In this document: piece after piece, positions 27,593-35,789 of the stretch | Numbering within the stretch: position 1 is the stretch's first letter | Layout: every line of letters starts with the position of its first letter | Source of the DNA: Methylocaldum sp035627495 | GTDB lineage: Bacteria; Pseudomonadota; Gammaproteobacteria; Methylococcales; Methylococcaceae | Length of the DNA stretch: 64,000 bases | Assembly (NCBI RefSeq): GCF_035627495.1 | Contig: NZ_DASPLO010000159.1 | Location: 6,978 to 70,977, forward strand | Direction of reading: 5' to 3' | Notes under the pieces: generated by a model | The model's database searches: none | Told to the model about the DNA's origin: nothing | Seen by the model: the letters and a program-made list of their open reading frames with translations, nothing else | Translations under genes and position numbers: made by a program

Positions 27593-28012
27593 CACTACTT
27601 CGCCAGATTCATGGTCCAACCATCCGGTTGTTCCGAGGTATGATTATGGATACGAATTGGGAACAGGAACTGGCGGAGTGGCTGGATCCCTTTTTGGAGG
27701 GGCTAGGGCATAAATCCCGGCAGCGCTGGGCACCGGTTTATCTGCGCGGTCTGATTGGACCCGGGGAGCGCAAGAGCGTCCAGCCGATGTCCGCACGTCT
27801 GGCGTCGGCGGACCACGAGCAGTTACATCACTTTCGGCTGAAAGCCGCCGGCCGGGAAAAAAAAGCGCGGCACCGCACACAGGCCGCCGCCCCAGCCTGA
27901 CGATGGTGCGGCGCCGGCTACTGATCGCCCTTGAGCCGCTCCTGATCTTAAGATGTCCTGTCTGCCATCATCGCTTCCGGCGTAAGCTCACCAGATAAGT
28001 GGCGAAGTAGTG
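27593..28012. mobile_element. Internally deleted IS701-family element
   Basis: About 420 bp bounded by inverted ends CACTACTTCGCCA (27593) and its complement ending at 28012. It contains only the N-terminal part of an IS701 transposase, so most of the element is lost. The flanking four bases are CTAT and CTAA, which do not form a perfect duplication. It interrupts the oxidoreductase fragment read on the minus strand. Confidence 0.65.
27640..27900 (+). pseudogene. IS701-family transposase fragment
   Basis: 86 residues beginning MIMDTNWEQELAEWLDPFLE and continuing GHKSRQRWAPVYLRGLIGPG and ERKSVQPMSARLA, the characteristic IS701 transposase N terminus. After HHF the sequence jumps to a basic tail and a stop, so the catalytic DDE region is deleted. 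Not functional. Confidence 0.75.
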
Positions 28013-28229
28013 CTAAGTTCCCCCACCGCGTTTCCCCGGCCAAGGCCGAAGACAGACGAACACGATAGTAAAGAGACCAGCGCTCGGCGCCGTAGATCAC
28101 AATCGGACGCTCTGGATCGCGGCGGCAAAGTTCGTTCACGAGATGCACCCCGACCGGTCCCGCGCCCACGACAACGATGGGTGTGACCGAACTCCAGGCT
28201 TTATGGCTGTATTCAGGTAATGCCGACAT
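27948..28229 (-). pseudogene. Truncated FAD/NAD(P) oxidoreductase (NirB-like N terminus)
   Basis: 93 residues starting MSALPEYSHKAW after a GGAAGAGGA ribosome site. The Rossmann segment IVVVGAGPVGVHLVNELCRR and then IVIYGAERWSLYYRVRLSS resemble the FAD domain of nitrite-reductase-type flavoproteins. After RWGNL the frame runs into the IS701 end and stops, so the protein is cut at the FAD domain. It retains its own sigma-54 promoter and terminator-type leader on the minus strand (28246-28374). Confidence 0.7.
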
Positions 28230-28245
28230 TCCTCTTCCGAAATCC

Positions 28246-28287
28246 AAAAAAAGCGCCCATGCTCGGTGCGAAACCGAGCATGGGCGC
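28246..28287 (-). terminator. Leader terminator of the oxidoreductase remnant (leader 4)
   Basis: A perfect 15-bp stem (28253-28267 with 28273-28287), five-base loop, then seven T on the minus strand. It is preceded on that strand by GGACAAAGGCG, the block also found at the nrtA, MFS and porin leaders. It lies 17 bp before the start codon at 28229. Confidence 0.8.
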
Positions 28288-28303
28288 CTTTGTCCTCGAA
28301 ACA

Positions 28304-28321
28304 ACGAATGCCGCTGTTCGT
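28304..28321 (-). promoter_or_regulatory. Candidate ANTAR hairpin (leader 4)
   Basis: On the minus strand ACGAAC and ATTCGT enclose the six-base loop AGCGGC, with A at position 1 and G at position 4. The closing C-A pair is non-canonical, so this hairpin is weaker than those at leaders 1 and 2. Confidence 0.45.
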
Positions 28322-28358
28322 GCTCCTCGAGTTTTAGAGAAAATTCCTCGTCGTCGAT

Positions 28359-28374
28359 AGCATTATGCGTACCA
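28359..28374 (-). promoter_or_regulatory. Sigma-54 promoter (leader 4)
   Basis: On the minus strand TGGTACGCATAATGCT has GG-N10-GC spacing. A dyad GCAC-N7-GTCC (28450-28464), one mismatch from an NtrC site, lies about 80 bp upstream. It now drives only a truncated gene. Confidence 0.6.
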
Positions 28375-28503
28375 TAGACAATAAATAGATATTTATCATC
28401 TACTTGCCGCATAAACGAGGCAATGATGCGGCCTATGGATACGTTTTCCGCACCACAACGGTCCCGCTACGCAGCAAGGCGCACGATCTCAGGAACTGAA
28501 GCG

Positions 28504-29071
28504 CTTAAATGCGAATTACGAGCTAACTGAGAAGGAACCAGCCCAATGGTGTCTCTAGGAGTATTCCGCAACACTCCGCCGGGAGACAACCATGGACTGG
28601 CAATCACAACTTATCACGCTGTATCTGACCGTGTGCCAGCTCTACCGCCAGGAGCTCTGGGTCCATGTCTAGCGCTTTGCGCCCTATGCCGATATGAGCT
28701 TTACGGACGAAGGCGTCATCACGCTCTATCGGTTCGGCATTGTCGATAAGAAACACGCGATTAAGACACTCTATACTCATGCCGAGCGCTATTGGCGCGA
28801 TTGGTTTCCCCATCTGCCGAGCTATACGGCTTACGTACAGCGTCTGAATCGACTGGCGGACGATGCGGCCGACCGGCTGTTCTCAACGGCTGTGTCGCGG
28901 ATTCACCAACCTATCGAAGAGCTATTCCACTGGCTTCAGGAGAAAACCGGGATCGAGGCTGCCAGCAAGGTCCGCTCCTACCGGGGACTCCTCGTTCATG
29001 TCTTCGGCCGGCCAGCCGCCGCTATACTTCTGTTGAACGGCCTGCCGCAAAGCGCTTAATTCGCATTTAAG
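28504..29071 (+). mobile_element. Decayed IS982-family element
   Basis: About 568 bp, roughly half of a normal IS982. The ends are inverted repeats CTTAAATGCGAATTA (28504-28518) and its complement (29057-29071). It carries one broken transposase gene. Its right end abuts the nrtD fragment directly. Confidence 0.75.
28592..29059 (+). pseudogene. IS982-family transposase, broken
   Basis: From ATG 28592 the frame reads MDWQSQLITLYLTVCQLYRQ, hits an in-frame TAG at about codon 27, then continues DMSFTDEGVITLYRFGIVDK and SYTAYVQRLNRLADDAADRL. It then skips the catalytic middle and resumes IEELFHWLQEKTGIEAASKV to GLLVHVFGR near the C terminus. The amber stop and internal deletion make it inactive. 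Confidence 0.8.
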
Positions 29072-29072
29072 T

Positions 29073-29477
29073 CACGCCGAGCACAAGCATCCTCACGAGA
29101 TATCCGGCGGGATGAAGCAGCGCGTCGGGATCGCCCGCGCCCTGGCCATGGAGCCCAAAGTTCTGTTGCTCGACGAGCCGTTCGGCGCCTTGGATGCCCT
29201 CACCCGCGCCAATTTGCAGGACGAGCTGATGCGCATCCTTCAAGAGAAAGGCAGCACCGCGCTGATGGTGACCCACGATGTGGACGAAGCCGTGCTGCTC
29301 GCCGACCGCATCGTCATGATGACCAACGGTCCGGCCGCCACCGTAGGCGAAATCCTGAAGGTCGATCTGCCGCGTCCCCGTAACCGCCTGGACTTGGCGG
29401 ATGACCCGAAATACAACCATCTCCGCGCCGAGGTGCTGAAGTTCCTGCACGAGCGCCATGCACGGAAGGCAGCATAA
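29073..29477 (+). pseudogene. NrtD-type ATPase, C-terminal fragment
   Basis: About 134 residues of a nitrate-type ABC ATPase starting at the IS982 junction: EISGGMKQRVGIARALAMEP, LLLDEPFGALDALTRANLQD, MVTHDVDEAVLLADRIVMMT, then the NrtD-specific KVDLPRPRNRLDL tail. Walker A and everything before the signature are gone. It resembles domain 2 of nrtCD but keeps the canonical signature SGGM, so it is a remnant of a separate nrtD gene rather than a recent copy. Confidence 0.85.
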
Positions 29478-29590
29478 CAACTGGATCCCAACGGGCGGCT
29501 CCAATCCTGTGCGGTGCTCCGCTCAGCCGCCCGATGAACTGCACGGAAATACGCCTATCCACGAGACGGCCCGCTCGGTATTCGCGCATC

Positions 29591-29607
29591 CGCACCAGCC
29601 ATGTGCA
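29591..29607 (+). promoter_or_regulatory. NtrC-like site upstream of the nitrate MFS gene
   Basis: CGCAC, seven bases, GTGCA matches the NtrC dyad TGCAC-N7-GTGCA except for the first base, about 115 bp upstream of the -24 element. A half-site TTGGTGCAA follows at 29622-29630, matching the half-site upstream of nrtA. The 397-bp gap 29478-29874 holds only this regulatory region. Confidence 0.55.
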
Positions 29608-29711
29608 CCTTATTTTCCGAATTGGTGCAATCTCGGGTTGACGGCTTCGTCCTTCCCGCGACGAGACATTCGAGAGATCAAAAAATCAGTAGCTTGCACT
29701 ATGCGATAGCA

Positions 29712-29728
29712 TTGGCATCATCCGTGCA
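29712..29728 (+). promoter_or_regulatory. Sigma-54 promoter of the nitrate MFS operon (leader 2)
   Basis: TTGGCATCATCCGTGCA has GG at 29714-29715 and GC at 29726-29727 with 10 bases between. The predicted start is about 29739, 6 nt before the leader hairpin. Confidence 0.75.
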
Positions 29729-29744
29729 CAGTTAGATACAACTG

Positions 29745-29774
29745 TTTTGGTGCGCCAACGACGGCACACCAAAA
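29745..29774 (+). promoter_or_regulatory. ANTAR-type hexaloop hairpin (leader 2)
   Basis: A 12-bp stem with one C-A mismatch (TTTTGGTGCGCC paired with GGCACACCAAAA) closes the loop AACGAC: A at position 1 and G at position 4, as required for ANTAR recognition. The spacer TTCGACAACGGCGTC leads straight into the terminator, as in leader 1. Confidence 0.75.
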
Positions 29775-29784
29775 TTCGACAACG

Positions 29785-29835
29785 GCGTCTTGCGCTCATC
29801 GTCTTCGGACAATGAGCGCCAGGCGCTTTTTTTTT
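29785..29835 (+). terminator. Leader terminator upstream of the nitrate MFS gene
   Basis: GCGTCT pairs with AGGCGC and GCGCTCAT pairs perfectly with ATGAGCGC, then nine T. It lies 40 bp before the start codon and downstream of the promoter, so it is an attenuator. Confidence 0.85.
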
Positions 29836-29874
29836 GCACCGGATTAACGCGGAAGATGCTTCAAGGACTTTTCC

Positions 29875-31149
29875 ATGAACGTTAAAGAATTTACCAAGGC
29901 GGGCCACTGGCCGACCCTGCTGTCCGCATTCCTTTATTTCGACGTCTCCTTCATGGTCTGGGTGATGCTCGGTCCCCTGTCCCTGTATATCACCCAGGAC
30001 CTGGCGCTGCCGGTGGGCGAGAAGTTCACCATCGTCGCCATTCCCATACTGTCCGGCGCCGTGTTCCGCATCGTCCTCGGCTCCATGGCCGACCACCTCG
30101 GGCCCAAGCTGACCGGAATCCTGGCCCAGGTGCTGGTAATTCTGGGACTGGGCTATGTCTTCATATTCGGCCTCCACTCCAAGCTGGAAGTGGAGCTGCT
30201 GGGCTTGCTCCTAGGGGTAGCCGGAGCCAGCTTCGCCGTGGCCCTGCCCCAGGCCAGCCGCTGGTATCCGCCCCAGTATCAGGGTGTGGTCATGGGCATC
30301 GCCGGGGCCGGCAACATGGGCGTAGTGCTGGATTCCATGATCGTTCCGTGGCTGGCGGAACACTTCGGCTGGCAAGCCGTGTTCGGTTTCCTGCTCATTC
30401 CTTTAGGTGTCGTGCTCATCGTCTACGCCGTTCTGGTCAAGGACGCCCCTGACAAGCGCGCACCGGTCACCCTGGCCAATTACGCCGCGGTGATGAAAGA
30501 CCCGGACACCTGGTGGTTCATGTTCTTCTATTCCATCACCTTCGGCGGCTTCGTCGGTCTCGGCAATGCCCTGCCCCTTTATTTCGCCAACTGGTATCAC
30601 GTCTCCGGCGTCGCCGCCGGCATGATGGTGGCGCTCGTGGTGTTCGCCGGCTCGATGTTCCGTCCCGTGGGTGGCTATCTGGCCGACCGGGTGGGCGGCA
30701 TCCGCGCTCTGCAGTTCCTGTTCGTCGTGGTGTCCTTGAGCTATCTCGCCATCTCGTTCATGCCGGAAGGGCCGGCGCCGGCCCAAGCCGCGAATGCGAA
30801 AGTCGCCGGCTGGGGTTTGTTCGAACTGCCCGCGATCGCCTGGGGCGCCGTCGCCATATTCTTCGTGGGCACCCTGGCCTTAGGGATGGGCAACGGGTCC
30901 GTGTTCCAACTGGTGCCCCTGCGCTTTCGCAAGGAAATCGGCGTTATCACCGGGCTGGTAGGCTGCGCCGGCGGCGTGGGCGGATTCTTCCTGGCCAAGA
31001 CCCTGGGATGGTCCTGGGATATGCAGCACGGGTTTGCTCTGGGCTTCAGCGTGTTCGCGGGGCTGCCGCTCCTGGGACTCTTCGGCTTGATCATGGTGAA
31101 AAAGCGCTGGCGCACCACCTGGGGCGCGGTATCGGGTGCGCGGGTTTGA
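29875..31149 (+). CDS. Nitrate/nitrite MFS transporter (NNP family)
   Basis: A 424-residue inner-membrane transporter with about 12 helices. It belongs to the nitrate/nitrite porter family (NarK/NasA/NrtP): the signature Gly-rich nitrate motifs appear as GVAGASFAVALPQASRWYP with GIAGAGNMGVVLD in the first half and GLVGCAGGVGGFFLAKTLG in the second. The conserved substrate Arg of helix 2 is in SGAVFRIVLGSMAD and of helix 8 in SMFRPVGGYLAD. It is the first gene after leader 2, followed at 36 bp by a PP2C-kinase fusion and then nirBD, so it serves assimilatory nitrate uptake. Confidence 0.92.
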   Translation: MNVKEFTKAGHWPTLLSAFLYFDVSFMVWVMLGPLSLYITQDLALPVGEKFTIVAIPILSGAVFRIVLGSMADHLGPKLTGILAQVLVILGLGYVFIFGLHSKLEVELLGLLLGVAGASFAVALPQASRWYPPQYQGVVMGIAGAGNMGVVLDSMIVPWLAEHFGWQAVFGFLLIPLGVVLIVYAVLVKDAPDKRAPVTLANYAAVMKDPDTWWFMFFYSITFGGFVGLGNALPLYFANWYHVSGVAAGMMVALVVFAGSMFRPVGGYLADRVGGIRALQFLFVVVSLSYLAISFMPEGPAPAQAANAKVAGWGLFELPAIAWGAVAIFFVGTLALGMGNGSVFQLVPLRFRKEIGVITGLVGCAGGVGGFFLAKTLGWSWDMQHGFALGFSVFAGLPLLGLFGLIMVKKRWRTTWGAVSGARV

Positions 31150-31184
31150 GCTTGATGCGAGAAGTTCAGAGTAAGGAAACACCA

Positions 31185-32906
31185 GTGACTACGAACGGAC
31201 AACTCTCCCTGCGCGCCGCCTTCGCGTCCCTCCAGGGGCGGCGCGAAGACAACCAGGACTACGTGGGTATCGCCCAGCCTTCACCGCAAGATCTAGCCTG
31301 TCGCGGCGTCGTCACGGCGGTGGCGGACGGCATGGGTGGGGCCAAGGGTGGCCGCGTGGCCGCGGAACTCTGCGTGCACAGCTTTATGGAAGCCTATTAC
31401 AGCCTGGCGGAAACCTTAGGCATGGAACAATTGCTGGATCGATGTCTGGATGCCGCCAATCGCTGGATACACGCCATGGGCCGGCGCGACCCGAATCTCG
31501 CCCACATGGCCACGACCTTTAGCGCGCTGATCCTCCGGGGCCGCCGCGCCCATCTGGTGCACGTCGGCGACTCCCGCGTCTACCGGCTGCGCGGCGAGCG
31601 GCTGGAACTTCTGACGGCGGACCACACCCTGAATGGCCCCGAACTGGATCACATCCTGTACCGAGCCGTGGGCCTGGAACCTCTGCTCCGGACCGACTAC
31701 GCCGTGCACACTCTGGAAGCCCACGACCGCTTCCTGCTGTGCAGCGACGGTCTTTACGGCGCACTGAGACAAGCGGAGATCGCCCGCATCCTGCTGGAAC
31801 GGGCCACGCCCCAAAGCAGTGCGGACACTCTGGTCGAACTGGCGTTCGAACACGGCAGCAACGACAACATCACCGCTCTGGTGATGGATGTCATCGCCCT
31901 GCCCAAGGCCGACCGGCAATCGCTGCGGGAAACCATCGAGGCCCTGCCCATCCTGGAGCTGCCCACCCCCGGCGAGACGGTGGACGACTTTCAACTGGAA
32001 CGGTCATTGTCTTCCGGGCGCTACAGTGCCTTGTTCCTGGCCATCGACCGGCGCAACGGCAACCCTGTGGTGGTCAAATTCCCGCATCCGCGGGTGGCCA
32101 GCGAGCGGGAATACCACGACGCCTTTCTCCGGGAGGCCTGGATCGGCGCGCGGGTCAAGAGCCCGTGGGTGGCCGAGATTCTGGAGCAGCCGCCGGGACG
32201 GCAGAGCCGCCTCTATTCGGTCATGCCTTATTATCCCGGCACGACGCTCGAGCAATACCTGGGGCGGAAAGCCCGTATCGGCCTGGAGCCGGGCATCGAC
32301 CTCGCCCTTAAGCTGTGCAAGGCGGTGCACGCCCTGCACCGCCAACAGATCGTGCACCGCGATATCAAGCCGGACAATATCCTGCTTCCGGATGGCGGCG
32401 GCTTGAAACTGCTGGACCTGGGAATAGCGCGGCTGCCGGCTTGGGACGAGGACCAGGCCGATCCGATGCCGGGCACCGCCAGCTACATGGCGCCGGAATT
32501 GTTCCACGGAGAGCGGGGCAGCGTCGCCAGCGACGTATTTGCCCTAGGCGTCACGCTTTATCGCCTGTTCTCCGGCGGCGCCTATCCCTACGGCGAAATT
32601 GAACCCTTCAGCACCCCCCGATTCGGAAAGCCCAGGCCCCTGACCGGCCGCCGCCCGGATCTGCCGGTCTGGCTGGACGCGGCTTTGGCCCGCGCCGTCG
32701 CGGTTGACCCCGACGAGCGCTATGCCGACGCCATAGAACTGGCCTTCGAATTGGAGTCGGGATTGTCCAAGGGCGGCGGCAAGCGCATCTCCAGCCGCCC
32801 CATCCCCCTGTACCAACGCAATCCGGTCCTGTTCTGGCAATTGACGGCATTGCTTCTGTTCGGGTTGCTGATGGCGTGCCTGTTTCAGGCTCACGGGAGG
32901 GTTTAG
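31185..32906 (+). CDS. Membrane-anchored PP2C phosphatase / Ser-Thr kinase fusion, copy 2
   Basis: A 573-residue paralogue of 25030-26769. Phosphatase: GRREDNQDYVG, AVADGMGGAKGGRVAAE, HVGDSRVYRL, LCSDGLYG, NDNITALV. Kinase: ATP Lys in VVVKFPHP (K298), IVHRDIKPDNILL (D393), LLDLGIAR (DLG instead of DFG, 411-413). A C-terminal helix follows YQRNPVLFWQ, the same juxtamembrane motif as copy 1. Start chosen as GTG 31185 because AAGGA lies at good distance; ATG 31155 is a possible alternative. Between the nitrate porter and nirB, it most plausibly controls the porter or nitrite reductase by phosphorylation; this is inference. Confidence 0.88.
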   Translation: MTTNGQLSLRAAFASLQGRREDNQDYVGIAQPSPQDLACRGVVTAVADGMGGAKGGRVAAELCVHSFMEAYYSLAETLGMEQLLDRCLDAANRWIHAMGRRDPNLAHMATTFSALILRGRRAHLVHVGDSRVYRLRGERLELLTADHTLNGPELDHILYRAVGLEPLLRTDYAVHTLEAHDRFLLCSDGLYGALRQAEIARILLERATPQSSADTLVELAFEHGSNDNITALVMDVIALPKADRQSLRETIEALPILELPTPGETVDDFQLERSLSSGRYSALFLAIDRRNGNPVVVKFPHPRVASEREYHDAFLREAWIGARVKSPWVAEILEQPPGRQSRLYSVMPYYPGTTLEQYLGRKARIGLEPGIDLALKLCKAVHALHRQQIVHRDIKPDNILLPDGGGLKLLDLGIARLPAWDEDQADPMPGTASYMAPELFHGERGSVASDVFALGVTLYRLFSGGAYPYGEIEPFSTPRFGKPRPLTGRRPDLPVWLDAALARAVAVDPDERYADAIELAFELESGLSKGGGKRISSRPIPLYQRNPVLFWQLTALLLFGLLMACLFQAHGRV

Positions 32907-32934
32907 GCGTTTATAGACGGTATTGCACGTGAAT

Positions 32935-32960
32935 GATGCGGTTCCTTAGATCACCGCATC
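32935..32960. repeat. REP-like hairpin, copy 1
   Basis: GATGCGGT, ten bases, ACCGCATC, followed by CTAC. Related copies lie at 38034-38058 and, degenerate, at 63788-63815. It sits in the 106-bp gap before nirB and may stabilise the upstream message. Confidence 0.6.
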
Positions 32961-33012
32961 CTACAAAAAATTTGATTTGACGAGTGGGATTTATCCCGGA
33001 GGTAGGTAAGCC

Positions 33013-35451
33013 ATGAAAAAACAGAAACTCATCGTCATCGGCAACGGCATGGCCGGCATTCGTACAGTGGAAGAGCTGCTGAAAATCGCCCCCGATACAT
33101 ACGACATCACCGTGTTCGGTGCCGAACCGCACTGCAACTACAATCGCATCCTGTTGTCCCCGGTCCTGGCCGGCGAAAAAAAGCTGGACGACATCATCCT
33201 CAACGACGACTCCTGGTACGAGTCCAACGGCATCACCCTGCATAAAGGGCGGAAGGTCACGGAAATCAACCGTCGCCGGCGCCTGGTGCGCACCGAGGAC
33301 GGTATGGAAGCTTCCTACGACCGGCTGCTGCTGGCGACGGGCTCCATGCCTTTCATACTGCCGGTGCCGGGCAAGGAACTGCCGGGGGTGGTCGGTTTCC
33401 GCGACATCCGCGACGTGGATCTGATGCTGGAATCTTCCGAGAAATACCGGCATGCCGTGGTCATCGGCGGTGGCTTGCTGGGTTTGGAAGCGGCTAACGG
33501 CCTCAAGAAACGGGGGATGACGGTGACCGTGGTGCATCTCCTCGACACGCTGATGGAGCGGCAGTTGGACAAGCCCGCCGCCGATCTCCTAAAACGCGCC
33601 TTGCAGGAAAGCGGCCTCGATTTCCGGATGGAAGCGCAGACCGAAGCCATCCTCGGCAGCGACCGCGTCACCGCCGTGCGCTTCAAGGACGGCTCGGAAG
33701 TCCCGGCCGACCTGGTGGTCATGGCGGTGGGCATCCGTCCCAACATCGAGCTGGCCAAGAGCGCCGGCATCCATTGCGAGCGCGGCATCCTGGTCAGCGA
33801 CACGATGCAGACCTTCGATCCGCGCATTTATGCCGTGGGCGAATGCGTGCAACACCGGAGACAGTTATTCGGCCTCGTGGCCCCGCTGTTCGAGCAGGCC
33901 AAGGTTTGTGCGAATCACCTGGCCGAATACGGCATCGCCCGCTACGAGGGCTCGGTAACCTCCACAAAACTGAAAGTGACCGGCATCGATCTTTTTTCCG
34001 CCGGCGAGTTCCAGGGCGGCAACGGTTACGAAGAGCTGTTGTTCCAGGACCCCTCGCGGGGCATCTACAAGAAGTTGGTGGTCGAGTCCAACCGCATCAA
34101 AGGCGCGGTGCTCTATGGAGACACCGGGGACGGCGCCTGGTATTTCCAGATGATGCGCGACGGCACCGATATCGCCGCCTTCCGGGAAAACATCCTGTTC
34201 GGCCAGGCGCATTTGGGCGACTCCGGCCACGGAGCGGAAAACCGCGCGGCACTCATGCCGGACACGGCCGAAGTCTGCGGCTGCAACGGGGTGTGCAAGA
34301 AAACGATCGTCGACGCCATCGTTCAGAAAAAGCTGTTCACCCTGGAGGAGGTACGGTCCCACACCAAGGCCTCCGCCTCCTGCGGCTCATGCACCGGGCT
34401 GGTCGAGCAGATTCTGCAAAGCACTTTGGGCAGCGATTACTCGGTCAGCTCTGCCAAGAAGCCGCTGTGCAAATGCACCGACCATACCCACGAAGAGGTG
34501 CGGGAGACCATTCGCGCGGAAGGCCTGAAGACAATCCTCGAGGTCATGCGCTTACTGAATTGGAAAACCCCCGATGGCTGTCATTCCTGCCGGCCCGCGG
34601 TCAATTATTACCTGCTCTGCCAGTGGCCCGACGAGTACCGGGATGACCCGCAATCGCGCTTCATCAACGAGCGGGCCCACGCCAATATCCAGAAAGACGG
34701 CACCTATTCCGTGATTCCGCGCATTTGGGGCGGCGTCACCAATCCGCAGGAACTTCGGGCAATCGCGGACGTGGCGGAGAAGTTCGCCGTTCCTACGGTC
34801 AAGATCACCGGTGGCCAGCGGATCGACCTCCTGGGCGTGCCGAAAGAGCAGTTACCCGCGATTTGGGCGGAGCTCGGCAAGCACGGGCTGGTCTCCGGCC
34901 ATGCCTACGGCAAATCCCTGCGTACCGTCAAAACCTGCGTCGGCAAGGAGTGGTGCCGCTTCGGCACGCAAGATTCGACCAAGATGGGCATCGACCTCGA
35001 GAAGATGACCTGGGGTTCCTGGACCCCGGCCAAGGTGAAACTGGCCGTGTCCGGCTGCCCGCGCAACTGCGCCGAAGCCACGATCAAGGATTTCGGCGTG
35101 GTGGCGGTGGATTCCGGCTGGGAACTGCACGTGGGTGGCAACGGCGGGGTCAAGGTACGGGCGACGGACTTCCTCTGCAAGGTCGAGACCGAGGAGGAGG
35201 TCAAGGAATACTGCGGCGCCTATATGCAACTGTACCGCGAGGAAGCCCGCTATCTCGAACGCACCGCCCACTGGATCGAGCGGGTGGGGCTCGCCTACGT
35301 CAAGCAGCGCATCGTCGACGATGCGGAAGGCCGGAAGGCGCTGCATCAACGGTTCCTGGAATCCCAGAAGAACGCGCAGGTCGACCCCTGGGCGGAACTG
35401 GCCAAAGAATCCGAGCGCGGGCAATTCATGCCGCTGAGAAAGGTAGGGTGA
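33013..35451 (+). CDS. nirB: Assimilatory nitrite reductase [NAD(P)H], large subunit
   Basis: An 812-residue cytoplasmic flavo-siroheme enzyme reducing nitrite to ammonium. Order: FAD domain (VIGNGMAGIRT, 8-18), NAD(P) domain (VIGGGLLGLEAANGL, about 154), two BFD-like [2Fe-2S] segments (CGCNGVCKKTIVDAI with CGSC, and CKCTDHTHEE with CHSC), then the sulfite/nitrite reductase half. Siroheme and [4Fe-4S] ligands are in TCVGKEWCRFG (about 641-648) and SGCPRNCAEA (about 682). GGAGG precedes the ATG. It is followed at 5 bp by nirD. The full-length sequence contrasts with the broken NirB-like gene at 27948. Confidence 0.96.
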   Translation: MKKQKLIVIGNGMAGIRTVEELLKIAPDTYDITVFGAEPHCNYNRILLSPVLAGEKKLDDIILNDDSWYESNGITLHKGRKVTEINRRRRLVRTEDGMEASYDRLLLATGSMPFILPVPGKELPGVVGFRDIRDVDLMLESSEKYRHAVVIGGGLLGLEAANGLKKRGMTVTVVHLLDTLMERQLDKPAADLLKRALQESGLDFRMEAQTEAILGSDRVTAVRFKDGSEVPADLVVMAVGIRPNIELAKSAGIHCERGILVSDTMQTFDPRIYAVGECVQHRRQLFGLVAPLFEQAKVCANHLAEYGIARYEGSVTSTKLKVTGIDLFSAGEFQGGNGYEELLFQDPSRGIYKKLVVESNRIKGAVLYGDTGDGAWYFQMMRDGTDIAAFRENILFGQAHLGDSGHGAENRAALMPDTAEVCGCNGVCKKTIVDAIVQKKLFTLEEVRSHTKASASCGSCTGLVEQILQSTLGSDYSVSSAKKPLCKCTDHTHEEVRETIRAEGLKTILEVMRLLNWKTPDGCHSCRPAVNYYLLCQWPDEYRDDPQSRFINERAHANIQKDGTYSVIPRIWGGVTNPQELRAIADVAEKFAVPTVKITGGQRIDLLGVPKEQLPAIWAELGKHGLVSGHAYGKSLRTVKTCVGKEWCRFGTQDSTKMGIDLEKMTWGSWTPAKVKLAVSGCPRNCAEATIKDFGVVAVDSGWELHVGGNGGVKVRATDFLCKVETEEEVKEYCGAYMQLYREEARYLERTAHWIERVGLAYVKQRIVDDAEGRKALHQRFLESQKNAQVDPWAELAKESERGQFMPLRKVG

Positions 35452-35456
35452 AGCAC

Positions 35457-35786
35457 ATGAGCGAATGGATAGAAATCGGCCAAGTCGAGGACGTCCCGCT
35501 TCAGGGTTCCCGCATCGTCGAAACCGCCTTCGGCAATATCGCGGTGTTCCGCACCGTGGAAGACGAGTTCTTCGCCGTCCGCGACCGCTGTCCCCACAAG
35601 GGCGGCCCGCTGTCCCAAGGCATCGTGCACGGCAAGCACGTCGCCTGCCCCTTGCACAACTGGGTGATTTCCCTCGAAACCGGCGAGGCGGTCGCCCCCG
35701 ACACAGGCTGCACGCGCACCTATGCCGTGAAGGTGGAAGCCGGCCGGGTGTATCTCGGCCGGCCCTCCGAAGCGGCGGGAGACTGA
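35457..35786 (+). CDS. nirD: Nitrite reductase small subunit (Rieske type)
   Basis: A 109-residue Rieske-fold partner of NirB. The cluster ligands are visible: C45-P-H47 and C64-P-L-H67 (RCPHKGGPLSQG and ACPLHNW), so it has the [2Fe-2S] ligands, unlike E. coli NirD, which lacks them. It starts 5 bp after nirB and is followed 3 bp later by the nitrate reductase gene, showing tight operon structure. Confidence 0.94.
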   Translation: MSEWIEIGQVEDVPLQGSRIVETAFGNIAVFRTVEDEFFAVRDRCPHKGGPLSQGIVHGKHVACPLHNWVISLETGEAVAPDTGCTRTYAVKVEAGRVYLGRPSEAAGD

Positions 35787-35789
35787 GCC

